Part shown: one piece after another, positions 36,182 to 45,318 of the stretch
How the letters are laid out: the number at the start of each line of letters is the position of its first letter
Numbering within the stretch: the stretch's first letter is position 1
Position numbers and translations under genes: made by a program
The notes under the pieces: model-generated
Told to the model about the DNA's origin: nothing
Databases searched by the model: none
The model's input: the letters and a program-made list of their open reading frames with translations, nothing else
Source of the DNA: an uncultured Robinsoniella sp.
GTDB taxonomy: Bacteria; Bacillota; Clostridia; Lachnospirales; Lachnospiraceae
Assembly (NCBI GenBank): GCA_900539655.1
Contig: UQCR01000027.1
Location: 1 to 60,809, forward strand
Direction of reading: 5' to 3'
DNA length: 60,809 nt

Positions 36182-37294
36182 ATGCAGTATAAAAAGGATT
36201 GGGAATCTACAAAACAAAGATTTGATGATTACTGGAAATGCCAGAATACAGGCAGGCCTATTATGCGTGTAACAGGAATAAAACCGGAATATTATCCATA
36301 TTCACTTCCGGAAGCGTTAAAATCAAAGGATATGGAAGATAAATATATGAATGCCCAGGGAATTGTGGACCGTTTCCGTCATTATTGCGAGACACATGAG
36401 TTTCTGGGAGAGAGTTTCCCGAATCTGAATGCAGATTTTGGTCCCGGCTCCATTGCCGGATATCTGGGAAGTGAAATTGTATTTCAGGATAAAACGGTAT
36501 GGTTTGAGCCATGTGTGGAGGATTGGGAAGATTGTAAACCGTTGGTCTTTGACCCGGAAAATATATGGTTTAAAAAACATATTGCACTATTTGATGAATG
36601 TAAAAAATTAATCGGAGATGATTTTCCAATTGCAATACCGGATCTTATGGAAAATGTGGATGTCCTTGCTTCTCTTCGCGGAGCGCAGGAACTGATCTAT
36701 GACATGATCGATGATGATGAAGAAGTGGTCAGGCGTGTACAGCAGGTAACCGATGTGTACCAGCAGTATTATGATGCTTTTTATAAATATGCACAGTATG
36801 AGGGCGGCAGTGCCTACACGGTATTCCAGATATTTGGAAGCGGAAAAACCCAGAAGCTGCAGTGTGATTACTCTGCTTTGCTCTCCCCGGAATACTTCCG
36901 TACCTTTGTGCTGGATTCTCTGAAACAGGCAGTTAAGGGCGTAGATAATGTATTGTATCATTTGGATGGACCGGATGCAATTAAGCATATGGATGCATTG
37001 ATGGAAGTGGACGGTATCAACGCACTGCAATGGACCAGCGGAGATCATGGACCTGACGGAACACTGGAAGAGTGGGACGTAATTTATGATAAAGCCAGGG
37101 CAGCCAATAAAGCATTATGGGTAAAAGTATATTCCGGTGAATTTGATGACTGGATCCGCAATACCGAAAGAATTGTTAAGAAATATGGTTCCAAAGGCTT
37201 ATATCTTTTTTTCAATGATATGCCTCTTGATCAGGCAAATCAGCTTATTGCTTATGCCGAAAAGAACTGGAGCGATGTAAAAGGGACATTCTGA
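36182..37294 (+). CDS. Uroporphyrinogen-decarboxylase-like (URO-D) protein 3
   Basis: A 370-residue URO-D superfamily protein. At the metal-motif position it reads YHLDG (His260, Asp262), so the cysteine of the MtaA-type His-x-Cys motif is replaced by aspartate. It therefore differs from both other paralogues in the window. The strong AAGGAGG site and the AraC regulator upstream suggest controlled expression. No importer is directly attached; the nearest is locus C 4.4 kb away. The reaction is unknown, and haem synthesis is unlikely from context. Confidence 0.75.
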   Translation: MQYKKDWESTKQRFDDYWKCQNTGRPIMRVTGIKPEYYPYSLPEALKSKDMEDKYMNAQGIVDRFRHYCETHEFLGESFPNLNADFGPGSIAGYLGSEIVFQDKTVWFEPCVEDWEDCKPLVFDPENIWFKKHIALFDECKKLIGDDFPIAIPDLMENVDVLASLRGAQELIYDMIDDDEEVVRRVQQVTDVYQQYYDAFYKYAQYEGGSAYTVFQIFGSGKTQKLQCDYSALLSPEYFRTFVLDSLKQAVKGVDNVLYHLDGPDAIKHMDALMEVDGINALQWTSGDHGPDGTLEEWDVIYDKARAANKALWVKVYSGEFDDWIRNTERIVKKYGSKGLYLFFNDMPLDQANQLIAYAEKNWSDVKGTF

Positions 37295-37312
37295 TAGGAT
37301 ATCAATAATTAA

Positions 37313-37363
37313 AGGGCTGCATCTGAGATTTTGTAAAAGCAAATATCTCTGTGCAGCCTTTTT
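37313..37363 (+). terminator. Terminator after the third URO-D gene
   Basis: GGCTGCA (37315-37321) pairs with TGCAGCC (37352-37358), extended by GAGAT/ATCTC inside, and is followed by five T. Confidence 0.8.
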
Positions 37364-37380
37364 GTTTTAAAATTACTTTG

Positions 37381-37434
37381 ACAGCTGTGCGTCACAGTTT
37401 GCGGGAATGTATTATCAAACACGCTTTAGGATAG
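37381..37434 (-). repeat. Possible half copy of a palindromic interspersed repeat
   Basis: Read on the minus strand, this stretch contains AGCGTGTTTGATAATACATT and then CTG and CACA words in the same order and similar spacing as the left arm of the palindromic element at 45319-45470 (AGCGTATTTAAAAACATTC there). It lies at the 3' end of the orphan regulator gene. The resemblance is partial and found by eye. Confidence 0.35.
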
Positions 37435-38946
37435 CTTCTTCGCCCGCAGCTCCCGCCGGTAAGCATTTGGAGGGGTGCCGTATCTTCTCTTAAACAGGCG
37501 GTTAAAGTAGGTCTGGCTGGAGAATCCCGCCTTATCCACAATATCTTTCAATTTCATATCTGTATTTTCCAATAGTCCGGCGGCATATTTCAGACGTTCA
37601 TCGTTCAGGTAATCGTTAAAATAAAATCCTGTCTGCTGATGAAAGATATTGCCAAGATAGGAAGGGTGCATATTCAGCCTGGCAGCCAGCGTCTTTAATG
37701 AGATATCCTTGTCTGAAAATTCGTGTACGGCGTTAATGACTGCGTCTACGCATGGATAAGTTGCAGTTTGAAGCTGCTGCTTCTGGGATAGCACCTCGTA
37801 GCCGTTATGGATAAATGTATGCAGATAAGAAATCATATCGGCATTATTTTCTATTTCCGGTTTTAAGCATTTTAGCAATTCGATCACAGAAGCATGAGGC
37901 TGAAGATCAGTGCTGGTCTGTAAGGTACACCAGCTTAAAACTGAGAGAATGCAGGGAATATGTTTGGCTGGCGGCAGTGCGTTATAAAGCTGCGCGGTTA
38001 CCTGTGTCAGATAATCCTCTTCTGCAATATCGGTGTAGTCCTGCTCAATGACGTTTAGAGAAGGAATTGGCAGATCCATATCCTGATAGATAAAGCTGCT
38101 CATCTTTGTATATTGAAGGAAGAGATATTTTTTTGCATTCCGGTAGCTGATACTCACATCTTCGTAATTATTAACGGTATTTCCGGTAGAGACAAAAAAT
38201 GGGAAATTCAAGATCACCCTTGCGTTCTCCAGGTCGGTCAAAAGGCTGCGAAGGGGAAGTTCTGCAGCTGGATTGCTGATAATACAGACCAGGCGTGAAG
38301 GTGTCTCAAAATAAAAGTGGCTGATATAGGTTCCCACAAAAAGGGACAGGAGATAGTCAAATAAATGGGACATTTTCTCAGTTGCCTGGGAAACGGCGGT
38401 ATCTGCAGTGAATATCATCACCGTATAATTATTCAGATACAGATTAACACCGAGCATCTGGGCACGTGTAATAAATTCGTCTTCACTGAGGGATCCCTTT
38501 ACCCAGCTTTCCGTAAATATGCTTCGAAATGTCAGCATCATGGATCCGTAAGTATTGGATAGGGTAGAACGTTCTTTTAAGTGGCTGACAATCCTGCTGA
38601 TCGATTCTCCCAGTTCATCAGGATTCAGCGGCTTCAGCAGATAATTTTCGGCACCGTGCCGCATAGCAGTTCGGACATATTCAAAGTTATCGTAAGCAGA
38701 AAGCACTAAAATTGAGATCAGGGAGTTTATTTTCCGCACTTTTTGAATCAATTCAAGCCCATCCATCTGGGGCATGGAAATATCCGTAATCAACAGATCA
38801 ACCGGATTGTTCTCCAGATATTCCAGCGCATGGAGCGGGTTTGTGGTGCTGCAGCATATTTCAAAATTGAAACCGGTCCAGTCAATGGCCGTTTTCATTC
38901 CTTCTATAACAAAAGGTTCATCATCAACAATTAATACCCGATACAT
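37426..38946 (-). CDS. Orphan YesN-type response regulator with AraC domain
   Basis: A 506-residue regulator. Residues 1-120 are a receiver with Asp8/Asp9, phospho-acceptor Asp55 (ITDISMP) and LLKP. A middle region of about 270 residues has no motif I recognise. The last 100 residues are an AraC double helix-turn-helix (NMHPSYLGNIFHQQTGFYF, then GFSSQTYFNRLFKRRYG). Unlike the regulator of locus B it has no YesM-type kinase next to it; the gene downstream on its strand is none and the one upstream is another AraC regulator. A TGAGG site precedes the ATG. It could control locus C or the URO-D gene. Confidence 0.87.
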   Translation of the reverse strand: MYRVLIVDDEPFVIEGMKTAIDWTGFNFEICCSTTNPLHALEYLENNPVDLLITDISMPQMDGLELIQKVRKINSLISILVLSAYDNFEYVRTAMRHGAENYLLKPLNPDELGESISRIVSHLKERSTLSNTYGSMMLTFRSIFTESWVKGSLSEDEFITRAQMLGVNLYLNNYTVMIFTADTAVSQATEKMSHLFDYLLSLFVGTYISHFYFETPSRLVCIISNPAAELPLRSLLTDLENARVILNFPFFVSTGNTVNNYEDVSISYRNAKKYLFLQYTKMSSFIYQDMDLPIPSLNVIEQDYTDIAEEDYLTQVTAQLYNALPPAKHIPCILSVLSWCTLQTSTDLQPHASVIELLKCLKPEIENNADMISYLHTFIHNGYEVLSQKQQLQTATYPCVDAVINAVHEFSDKDISLKTLAARLNMHPSYLGNIFHQQTGFYFNDYLNDERLKYAAGLLENTDMKLKDIVDKAGFSSQTYFNRLFKRRYGTPPNAYRRELRAKKLS

Positions 38947-39032
38947 AGCAGGGCCTCATTTCTTATCTTAAGTTTAAGCCGCCTAAAGGCAGCTGTTTCT
39001 ATATTTTATACTAGCGGATTGTTTTAAGAAAG

Positions 39033-39884
39033 TCAACTCGATTTTCTGGCTTTCCGATAAGCTCTTGGTGAAGCTCCATTCACCTTATAAAACAAATCCC
39101 CAAAATAATTACTGTTTTCAAAACCGCAGCGCATTGCAATATCGGTAATAGAATCATTTGTATGGAGAAGCTCATAGGTGGCTTTTTGTATACGGATCTG
39201 TGTGAGATATTCTTTGAAACCAAATCCGGTAACGGCTTTAAACTTGCGTGAAAAGTAGGTAGGATTCAGATTAGCTTCTCTGGCTGCATCTTCCAGTGTA
39301 ATGGATTGCCAGTATGACTGGCTGATAAAAAAGGCGGCTTTGCCTATTGCCTCATCCTGAGGTGTCAATTGGGCAAGAGAAGGCGGATGTTCCTCACGCC
39401 GGAGCCTTGTAAGCTGTACCAGCAGCCGGCACAGGGATTGAGAAGTTAAAATGGTGGAAAATTCATCCTTTTGTTCAAATTCCTGAAAAAGATGATTGAT
39501 TGTCTGCATGATTTCTTCATGAAAGGGTGTGGTTACATGCAGACAGGGCATTCTGAGAAAATTGTCTTTTATCAGGTCGGGACAGGTATCGGTAAGTTTG
39601 GAAATGTAGCAGGGATCAAACATGATCACAATTCTCTCGTGTGTAGATACCTGGGAATAGGTAGTACGGTGCAGGAGTCCCGGGGAGATCAGGGCAAGGT
39701 CATGGGGACGCATGGCATGTACGGTGTGTTGGATGAAGAATTTCTGCGTGCCCGAAAGAAGATAATAGAGTTCATAGCAGTCGTGAGAATGGGATTCGGG
39801 CATTCGAAAATTGCTGTTACGCCTCAGCTGGTTTATAAAAAACAGAGGAGGATCATTTATGGGTTCTTTATGGTCTGGATTCAT
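39033..39884 (-). CDS. AraC-family transcriptional regulator
   Basis: A 283-residue one-component regulator. The N-terminal cupin holds SHSHDCYELYYLLSG and a second half rich in His; the C-terminal AraC domain ends GFENSNYFGDLFYKVNGASPRAYR. The open frame extends to a TTG at 39929, but the ATG at 39884 has an AAAGGT site and the preceding codons look like leader. It diverges from the MATE exporter gene and could regulate it or locus C beyond. Confidence 0.87.
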   Translation of the reverse strand: MNPDHKEPINDPPLFFINQLRRNSNFRMPESHSHDCYELYYLLSGTQKFFIQHTVHAMRPHDLALISPGLLHRTTYSQVSTHERIVIMFDPCYISKLTDTCPDLIKDNFLRMPCLHVTTPFHEEIMQTINHLFQEFEQKDEFSTILTSQSLCRLLVQLTRLRREEHPPSLAQLTPQDEAIGKAAFFISQSYWQSITLEDAAREANLNPTYFSRKFKAVTGFGFKEYLTQIRIQKATYELLHTNDSITDIAMRCGFENSNYFGDLFYKVNGASPRAYRKARKSS

Positions 39885-39969
39885 TTTGAGATTACCTTTC
39901 CTGTATATTTTACGGATGCTATATTGCAAGTTTCATGAGTTTGTTGGATTGTTACTGATTGCTATTCAT

Positions 39970-39997
39970 AGAATACCACAAAATATCTGTAATTCAA
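39970..39997 (-). promoter_or_regulatory. Promoter of the AraC regulator gene
   Basis: On the minus strand TTGAAT (39997-39992), a 16-bp spacer and TATTCT (39975-39970), with a leader of about 80 nt to the ATG at 39884. Confidence 0.5.
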
Positions 39998-40102
39998 GCA
40001 GAAATACACGAAAAACCAGTAGAAATCAATAAGATTTTGCGGTAAAATACAGTTCGAAATACAGTTGGAAAGAATAGAGCATGTTCTAAAGGAGCAGACA
40101 TC

Positions 40103-41554
40103 ATGGAAGAAAATAACGCACGGCTGTCCAAAAAAGATCAGAAGTTCCGGGATTTTACACTGAACGGGAATATGTGGAAGGTAGTATGGCAGGTGGCATT
40201 GCCGTTATGTATATATCAGTGTATGGGGCAGGTATTCGGAGTACTGGATACCATGATGGCATCCCATATCAGTTCAAACACGGTATCGGCTGTTGCATAC
40301 CTGGCTCAGATTAATTCTATCATTTCGGCATTGGGTGGAGGATTGGCGGTTGGCGCCAGTCTGAAAGTAAGCGAGGCATACGGTGAGGGAAAGTATGAGC
40401 TGGTGAAGAAGCGGGTCAGTACCCTCTATGCTATGTGCGGTCTGCTATCAGGAATTATTTTGCTGCTGATTCCTTTTACAAGACAGATTCTGACATTTGC
40501 CCAGACGCCTCCTGAGCTGATTGAAGAGGGAAATACTTATTTTCAGCTGCAGCTTCTGGCGATGGTTATTGTTTTTTTTAATAATGTATTTATAGCCATT
40601 GAACGCGCCAGAGGGGAAACGAAGCTGATCATGAAGATGAATATCGTGGTAATCTTAACGAAGACTTCTCTGACGGCATTGTTTGTATATGTATGTAAAG
40701 GCAGTATTATAACCATGTCTCTGGCTACGATTATTTCCCAGTCTATCTTAATGGTGATCGGACTGGTTAAAATGAAACGTGAAAGAAATGCGTTTGGATT
40801 TTCGTTTCGGTTTGTATCATTGAAAAAAAATCTTGCAGGTCCGATGATTCAACAGTCTATACCTTTGATTGTTGAACGGGCATTGTTTTCTATGGGGAAG
40901 TTGTTGGTGAATTCCATGAGTACACTGTATGGGGTTCTTACTGTAGGAGCACTGGGCGTTTCAAACAACCTGGGTGGTTTTGCCTCCGCACCTCAAAATG
41001 GATTCCAGGAAGGAGCGGCTTCCGTAATCAGCCAGAATATCGGCGCTGGAAAATTTGGCCGGGCATTGCAGGCATTTTGGAGTGTATTAATATATAATAT
41101 GATCGCCGGAGCTGCAGCATATGCCATCGCAATGGGATTTATACAGCAGATAAGCGGTATGTTTTCCCAAAATGACCTTGAATTTCAACGTTTGATTATG
41201 AAAATTTTTAGGTTTGAAGCAATGGGTTTTATACCTCTTGGAATTAATTCTGCTGTGATGGCATTACTCTATGGATTAGGAAAAACAAAAATTTCATTGT
41301 TAATCAGTATGAGCCGTGTCTTTGTATTTCGTGTACCGGTTTTATGGTTTCTGCAGAAGTATACCAATCTGGGAAGCGAGAGCGTAGGAATTGTAATGAT
41401 GGTCAGCAATATATCGGTTGCATTTGTAGCAATTCTGGCAGCAGTGGTTGTAATCCCTGCCGCAAAGAAAAAATATTGCAAAACCTGTAACAATAAAAGT
41501 AAGCGCTTCCATATTTTGGGCACAAAAAATAAGCCAAATATGAAAAAAATATAA
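40103..41554 (+). CDS. MATE-family efflux transporter
   Basis: A 483-residue membrane protein with about 12 hydrophobic helices in two similar halves. It has the MATE pattern near the start of each half (for example ALPLCIYQCMGQVFGVLDTMMASHI... and FGVSNN-type segments mid-protein). MATE proteins export cationic or aromatic compounds in exchange for Na+ or H+. A clear AAAGGAG lies eight bases before the ATG. The C-terminus has a short basic tail with two Cys. It lies between an AraC gene and the locus C importer; whether it belongs to that locus is unclear. Confidence 0.85.
   Translation: MEENNARLSKKDQKFRDFTLNGNMWKVVWQVALPLCIYQCMGQVFGVLDTMMASHISSNTVSAVAYLAQINSIISALGGGLAVGASLKVSEAYGEGKYELVKKRVSTLYAMCGLLSGIILLLIPFTRQILTFAQTPPELIEEGNTYFQLQLLAMVIVFFNNVFIAIERARGETKLIMKMNIVVILTKTSLTALFVYVCKGSIITMSLATIISQSILMVIGLVKMKRERNAFGFSFRFVSLKKNLAGPMIQQSIPLIVERALFSMGKLLVNSMSTLYGVLTVGALGVSNNLGGFASAPQNGFQEGAASVISQNIGAGKFGRALQAFWSVLIYNMIAGAAAYAIAMGFIQQISGMFSQNDLEFQRLIMKIFRFEAMGFIPLGINSAVMALLYGLGKTKISLLISMSRVFVFRVPVLWFLQKYTNLGSESVGIVMMVSNISVAFVAILAAVVVIPAAKKKYCKTCNNKSKRFHILGTKNKPNMKKI
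41498..41511 (+). promoter_or_regulatory. Possible catabolite-response (cre) site
   Basis: AGTAAGCGCTTCCA matches 12 of 14 positions of TGWAANCGNTNWCA. It lies in the 3' end of the MATE gene, about 190 bp before the first importer gene of locus C, where CcpA could act on that operon. The promoter itself is unclear; TTGTAC (41568-41573) is a candidate -35. Confidence 0.3.
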
Positions 41555-41690
41555 AAAAAGATGAAATTTGTACAAAAATATTGAATCTCTACTATATAAA
41601 AAATTCTAAATATCCCTTATACTTTCCTTAACGAAGAAGAACAGACGGAAAATAAACCGTCTTGAAAAAGATAATCGGGAGGGATATAGT

Positions 41691-42635
41691 ATGAGGGCTT
41701 CCAGTCAAAAAAATGTAAGCACTTCCAAAAAGACATTAAGAAAGCACATCTATGAATATCGATGGATCTATGCACTTGGATTACCGGGATTAATTGTTTT
41801 ATTCCTGTTCTCCTATTTGCCAATGAGGGGTCTGTTGATGGCATTTCAGGATTACAATCCGCATTTAGGTATACTAAAAAGTGAATGGGTCGGATTAAAA
41901 CATTTCCAGGCACTGTTCCAGGATCCAAAGTTTTATAACATGTTAAAAAATACGCTGATCATCAGTGGTTTGAGTCTGTTGACTTTTCCGGCGCCTATTA
42001 TTCTGGCACTGGTTATGAATGAAGTTCGAAATGCAAAGTTTAAAAAGCTGGTACAGACGTCTGTTTACCTTCCGCATTTCCTCTCCTGGGCAATTGTAGC
42101 CAGTTTAACATTTTTCCTGTTGTCTACAGAGCAGGGACTTGTAAACAAAATTGCAAACCTTTTGGGATATGAATCAACAGCATATTTATTCAGTACAAAA
42201 TGGATTTATCTGGTTATTGTAATTCAGTCACTTTGGAAAAGTATCGGCTGGGGTTCCATCGTTTATCTGGCAGCAATTTCAGGAATTGACCAGTCTCTGT
42301 ATGAAGCGGCAAAAATGGATGGTGCCAATAAGTTCCAGTGTATGATGAAAATCACCCTTCCAAGTATTATGCCAACGGTAGCGGTTATGTTAATCCTTAG
42401 GATGGGAACCATCATTTCGGTAGATTTTGAACAGGTATTCCTGATGAATAACGCAATGGTAAAATCTAAGCTGGAAGTATTCGAGGTCTACATATATAAC
42501 AACAGTATTGCCAGCGGAAGTACACAGTACTCTTATACAACCGCAATCGGATTATTTAAATCTGTAATTAATACGACACTTGTTATCTTCACGAACTGGA
42601 TTACGAACCGCAAAGGTTACGACGGGGTAATGTAA
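41691..42635 (+). CDS. ABC polysaccharide-type transporter permease (LplB type)
   Basis: A 314-residue permease with six predicted helices after a basic N-terminus. It has the LplB-type features FSYLPMRGLLMAFQDYNP near the first helix and the EAA loop EAAKMDGANKFQCMMKITLP near residue 205. GGGAGGG precedes the ATG. A 6-bp hairpin (41643-41648 with 41657-41662) lies in its leader. This subfamily serves oligosaccharides from complex polysaccharides, which fits the seven degradative genes downstream. Confidence 0.88.
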   Translation: MRASSQKNVSTSKKTLRKHIYEYRWIYALGLPGLIVLFLFSYLPMRGLLMAFQDYNPHLGILKSEWVGLKHFQALFQDPKFYNMLKNTLIISGLSLLTFPAPIILALVMNEVRNAKFKKLVQTSVYLPHFLSWAIVASLTFFLLSTEQGLVNKIANLLGYESTAYLFSTKWIYLVIVIQSLWKSIGWGSIVYLAAISGIDQSLYEAAKMDGANKFQCMMKITLPSIMPTVAVMLILRMGTIISVDFEQVFLMNNAMVKSKLEVFEVYIYNNSIASGSTQYSYTTAIGLFKSVINTTLVIFTNWITNRKGYDGVM

Positions 42636-42664
42636 AGATGAGCATGGAAAGGAGAGCGAATAAA

Positions 42665-43534
42665 ATGGGTATGAAAGCCAAAGAAAATATTTATCAGAGC
42701 ATTTTGTGGTTAATTCTGATCATCATTGCAGCCACCATGATTCTGCCATTCCTGTATGTTGTAGTATTATCCTTTACCGATTCCACAGCGTATGTAGCAG
42801 GTGAATTCATGTTATGGCCGAAAAAATGGTCTCTGGCAGCATATAAATTGATTTTATCCGGAACTGGATTTTTGAATTCCCTGAAATCAACAATATTTAT
42901 AACAGCAGTCGGGGTACCGCTCAGTGTCTTTTTAAATGCCGGACTGGCATATATGTTATCGAAACCAATACCGGGAAAAAGTTTCTTTAATAAATACGTT
43001 ATGATTACGATGCTGTTTACAGCAGGTATGGTTCCAAACTTTATGAATATTAATTCCCTGGGACTGATTGATAACTATTTTGCATGTATTCTTCCGGCTG
43101 CATGTGGGGCCTGGAGCATCATGGTTATGAGGTCTTTCTTCCAGTCATTGCCTATCGAACTGGAAGAGGCAGCGAAGATTGACGGATGCGGGCAGCTTCG
43201 TATCTTCGGAACCATTGTAGTTCCTTTGTCCAAAGCTATGCTTGCAACCATGACGCTGTTTTCCTTTGTAAGCTACTGGAATACATACTTTAACTCCATT
43301 ATGTACATGACATCTACAGCGAAGGCATCCTTACAGGTATATGTGCAGAAGGTTGTACTTTCATCCAATATTTCAGATGTACTGGATGTGCAGTCAACCG
43401 TCCAGAATGCGGTGCCCCAGGAAGTTATGAGAATGGCGGCGGTAGTAGTTGTTGTGTTACCCGTACTGATAATTTATCCGTTCCTGCAGAAATATTTTGA
43501 GACAGGAATGATGGTAGGTGCAGTCAAAGGCTAA
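42665..43534 (+). CDS. ABC polysaccharide-type transporter permease (LplC/YtcP type)
   Basis: A 289-residue permease with six predicted helices, the PFLYVVVLSFTDSTAYVAG segment of the LplC/YtcP group and the EAA loop EAAKIDGCGQLRIFGTIVVP. An in-frame ATG at 42638 has no ribosome site, whereas AAAGGAG lies before 42665, so I prefer the latter. It ends ETGMMVGAVKG, a common tail in this group. The stop codon overlaps a short GC-A/T hairpin that separates it from the binding-protein gene. Confidence 0.87.
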   Translation: MGMKAKENIYQSILWLILIIIAATMILPFLYVVVLSFTDSTAYVAGEFMLWPKKWSLAAYKLILSGTGFLNSLKSTIFITAVGVPLSVFLNAGLAYMLSKPIPGKSFFNKYVMITMLFTAGMVPNFMNINSLGLIDNYFACILPAACGAWSIMVMRSFFQSLPIELEEAAKIDGCGQLRIFGTIVVPLSKAMLATMTLFSFVSYWNTYFNSIMYMTSTAKASLQVYVQKVVLSSNISDVLDVQSTVQNAVPQEVMRMAAVVVVVLPVLIIYPFLQKYFETGMMVGAVKG

Positions 43535-43551
43535 AAACGCAGGGCGTTTTT
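43533..43551 (+). terminator. Hairpin between permease and binding-protein genes
   Basis: AAAAACGC (43533-43540) pairs with GCGTTTTT (43544-43551) over a 3-nt loop. The T-rich right arm makes it a possible weak terminator or processing site. It would let the binding-protein gene be expressed differently from the permeases. Confidence 0.55.
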
Positions 43552-43581
43552 ATATAAAAGATCATATAGGAGGAATTAAAT

Positions 43582-45291
43582 ATGAAGAAGAATTTTAAAA
43601 ATCAGGTAGCGCTTGGTCTGGCAGCAGTTCTGGCAGCATCTGCACTTGCAGGATGCGGCGGTTCCGATGGCAAAACTACAGAAGCGTCAAAAACTGAAGG
43701 AACACAGGCAGAAGCAGGAACCGGAGATACAGCAGGCGGGGAAGCAGCCAGCGGAGAAACCACAGGAACTGGAGAAAACGGCGATCGTATGACAATTACG
43801 GTCATGGGTATCGACTGGGGATATGGTCCTCTTGCTAACAGTGAAATGGAACAGTATTGGGAAGATTTGTTTGATGTGAATCTGGAAATTGAGTGGGTGA
43901 ATTACCAGGATTTTGACCAGAAGGTTAATACTTTGATTGCTGCAAACAGTATGCCGGATGTAATCCAGGTGAGCAAGCAGGGCAATGGTTCATATTATTA
44001 TCCTGTATTTACCCAGGCAGTGGACGCAGGTTCGTTTGTAGATATGACACCTTATTTATTTGATAACGGAAAAGGTATTGCAGAAACCAATGCAGTTATG
44101 AAGAACTGGGACGAGAGCATGTGGGATCAGGCAAGATATAACGGCGGCATCTATATTCTGCCAAGAAGTAAGGCAGAAAGCGGACAGAATTCCGGTATTG
44201 AGGTCAGAAAAGATCTGATGGAAAAATATAATTTTACGGAAGAACCAAAAACCATGGATGAGTTGAAAACCTGGCTTATCGATTTATCAAAAGCAGCCAC
44301 CGAAGGAGAAGGCAAAAAGATCTATGCGCTGGAATACTTTGATGATGATTTTATGGAAGACAGAATCAAAGCATTTGCAGTAGCGTTTACAGGACAGTCA
44401 GACTGGTCTGTGAATGAAAATGGCGAATTTGAATATATGCAGTTTAAGGATGAGTATATTAATTTCCTGAACTGGATGAAAGACTTATACGATGCAGGTG
44501 CGATTGACCCTGAATTCGCTTTGGCAAATGCGGATACTTCTAAATGGAAAGCAGGCAATTCTGTGGCATATCTGACAGCATGGTATAACTGGAACCAGTC
44601 AGCAGACCTTACCAGTAATAAAATATTTGATGAAAGTACAGGACCGGAATTAAAAGCATGGTGCCTGATGCCGGTTAAGGGTGACAAAGCTTATACGGTA
44701 AGCCCGAACTATACGGATATTGATTCCTGCATCGCAATCAGTGCAAAGTGCTCAGATGAAAAGATCAAGAAGATTATGGAAGTATTCAATGCAACAGAAG
44801 AGACCTATCCGGGTTATGACTCCGTGATGATGGACGGCGTACAGGATATCCACTATACCTTAAAAGAAGACGGAACAAAAAATACGGATGATGAAGTATT
44901 TAAGAAGAAAAGACAGGATGGCTATGTAGGCGCATGGAATCAGATCTTCCTGAAAAAAGATGCTGACCAGATCACAGATAAGTTTATGAAAGACGGCACC
45001 AAGAGAGCATCCGATGAAAACATTGCAAGAGTAGAAGAAATTAAAGAATTTGTCTACAGCGATTTAAAAGAAACAGGAATGAAGAATGCAATCAGCAACC
45101 TGCAGTCTGCCACTTACAATAACAATTGGAATGTATTAACGGACGATGTGAATACTCTGTGTGCACAATATGTTATGGGACAGATCGGGGAAACAGAGTG
45201 GAAAACATTTGTACAGGGTATCGTAGATTCTGCTGACTACAAAGCAATCCAGCAGGAATTTAAAGACGCTGCAGCAAAAGCAGCAAAATAA
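43582..45291 (+). CDS. ABC transporter substrate-binding lipoprotein (LplA type)
   Basis: A 569-residue solute-binding protein, large as usual for the LplA group. Residues 1-24 are a signal peptide with a perfect lipobox (LAGC, Cys25). A Gly/Thr/Glu-rich linker follows to about residue 70, then the binding domain (TITVMGIDWGYGPLANSEME...). GGAGG lies before the ATG. It is the third importer gene of locus C and should bind the oligosaccharide that the downstream hydrolases process. The region after it holds a large palindromic element. Confidence 0.9.
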   Translation: MKKNFKNQVALGLAAVLAASALAGCGGSDGKTTEASKTEGTQAEAGTGDTAGGEAASGETTGTGENGDRMTITVMGIDWGYGPLANSEMEQYWEDLFDVNLEIEWVNYQDFDQKVNTLIAANSMPDVIQVSKQGNGSYYYPVFTQAVDAGSFVDMTPYLFDNGKGIAETNAVMKNWDESMWDQARYNGGIYILPRSKAESGQNSGIEVRKDLMEKYNFTEEPKTMDELKTWLIDLSKAATEGEGKKIYALEYFDDDFMEDRIKAFAVAFTGQSDWSVNENGEFEYMQFKDEYINFLNWMKDLYDAGAIDPEFALANADTSKWKAGNSVAYLTAWYNWNQSADLTSNKIFDESTGPELKAWCLMPVKGDKAYTVSPNYTDIDSCIAISAKCSDEKIKKIMEVFNATEETYPGYDSVMMDGVQDIHYTLKEDGTKNTDDEVFKKKRQDGYVGAWNQIFLKKDADQITDKFMKDGTKRASDENIARVEEIKEFVYSDLKETGMKNAISNLQSATYNNNWNVLTDDVNTLCAQYVMGQIGETEWKTFVQGIVDSADYKAIQQEFKDAAAKAAK

Positions 45292-45318
45292 TATAGAGCG
45301 GTATCGCAGTTTTGGTTA

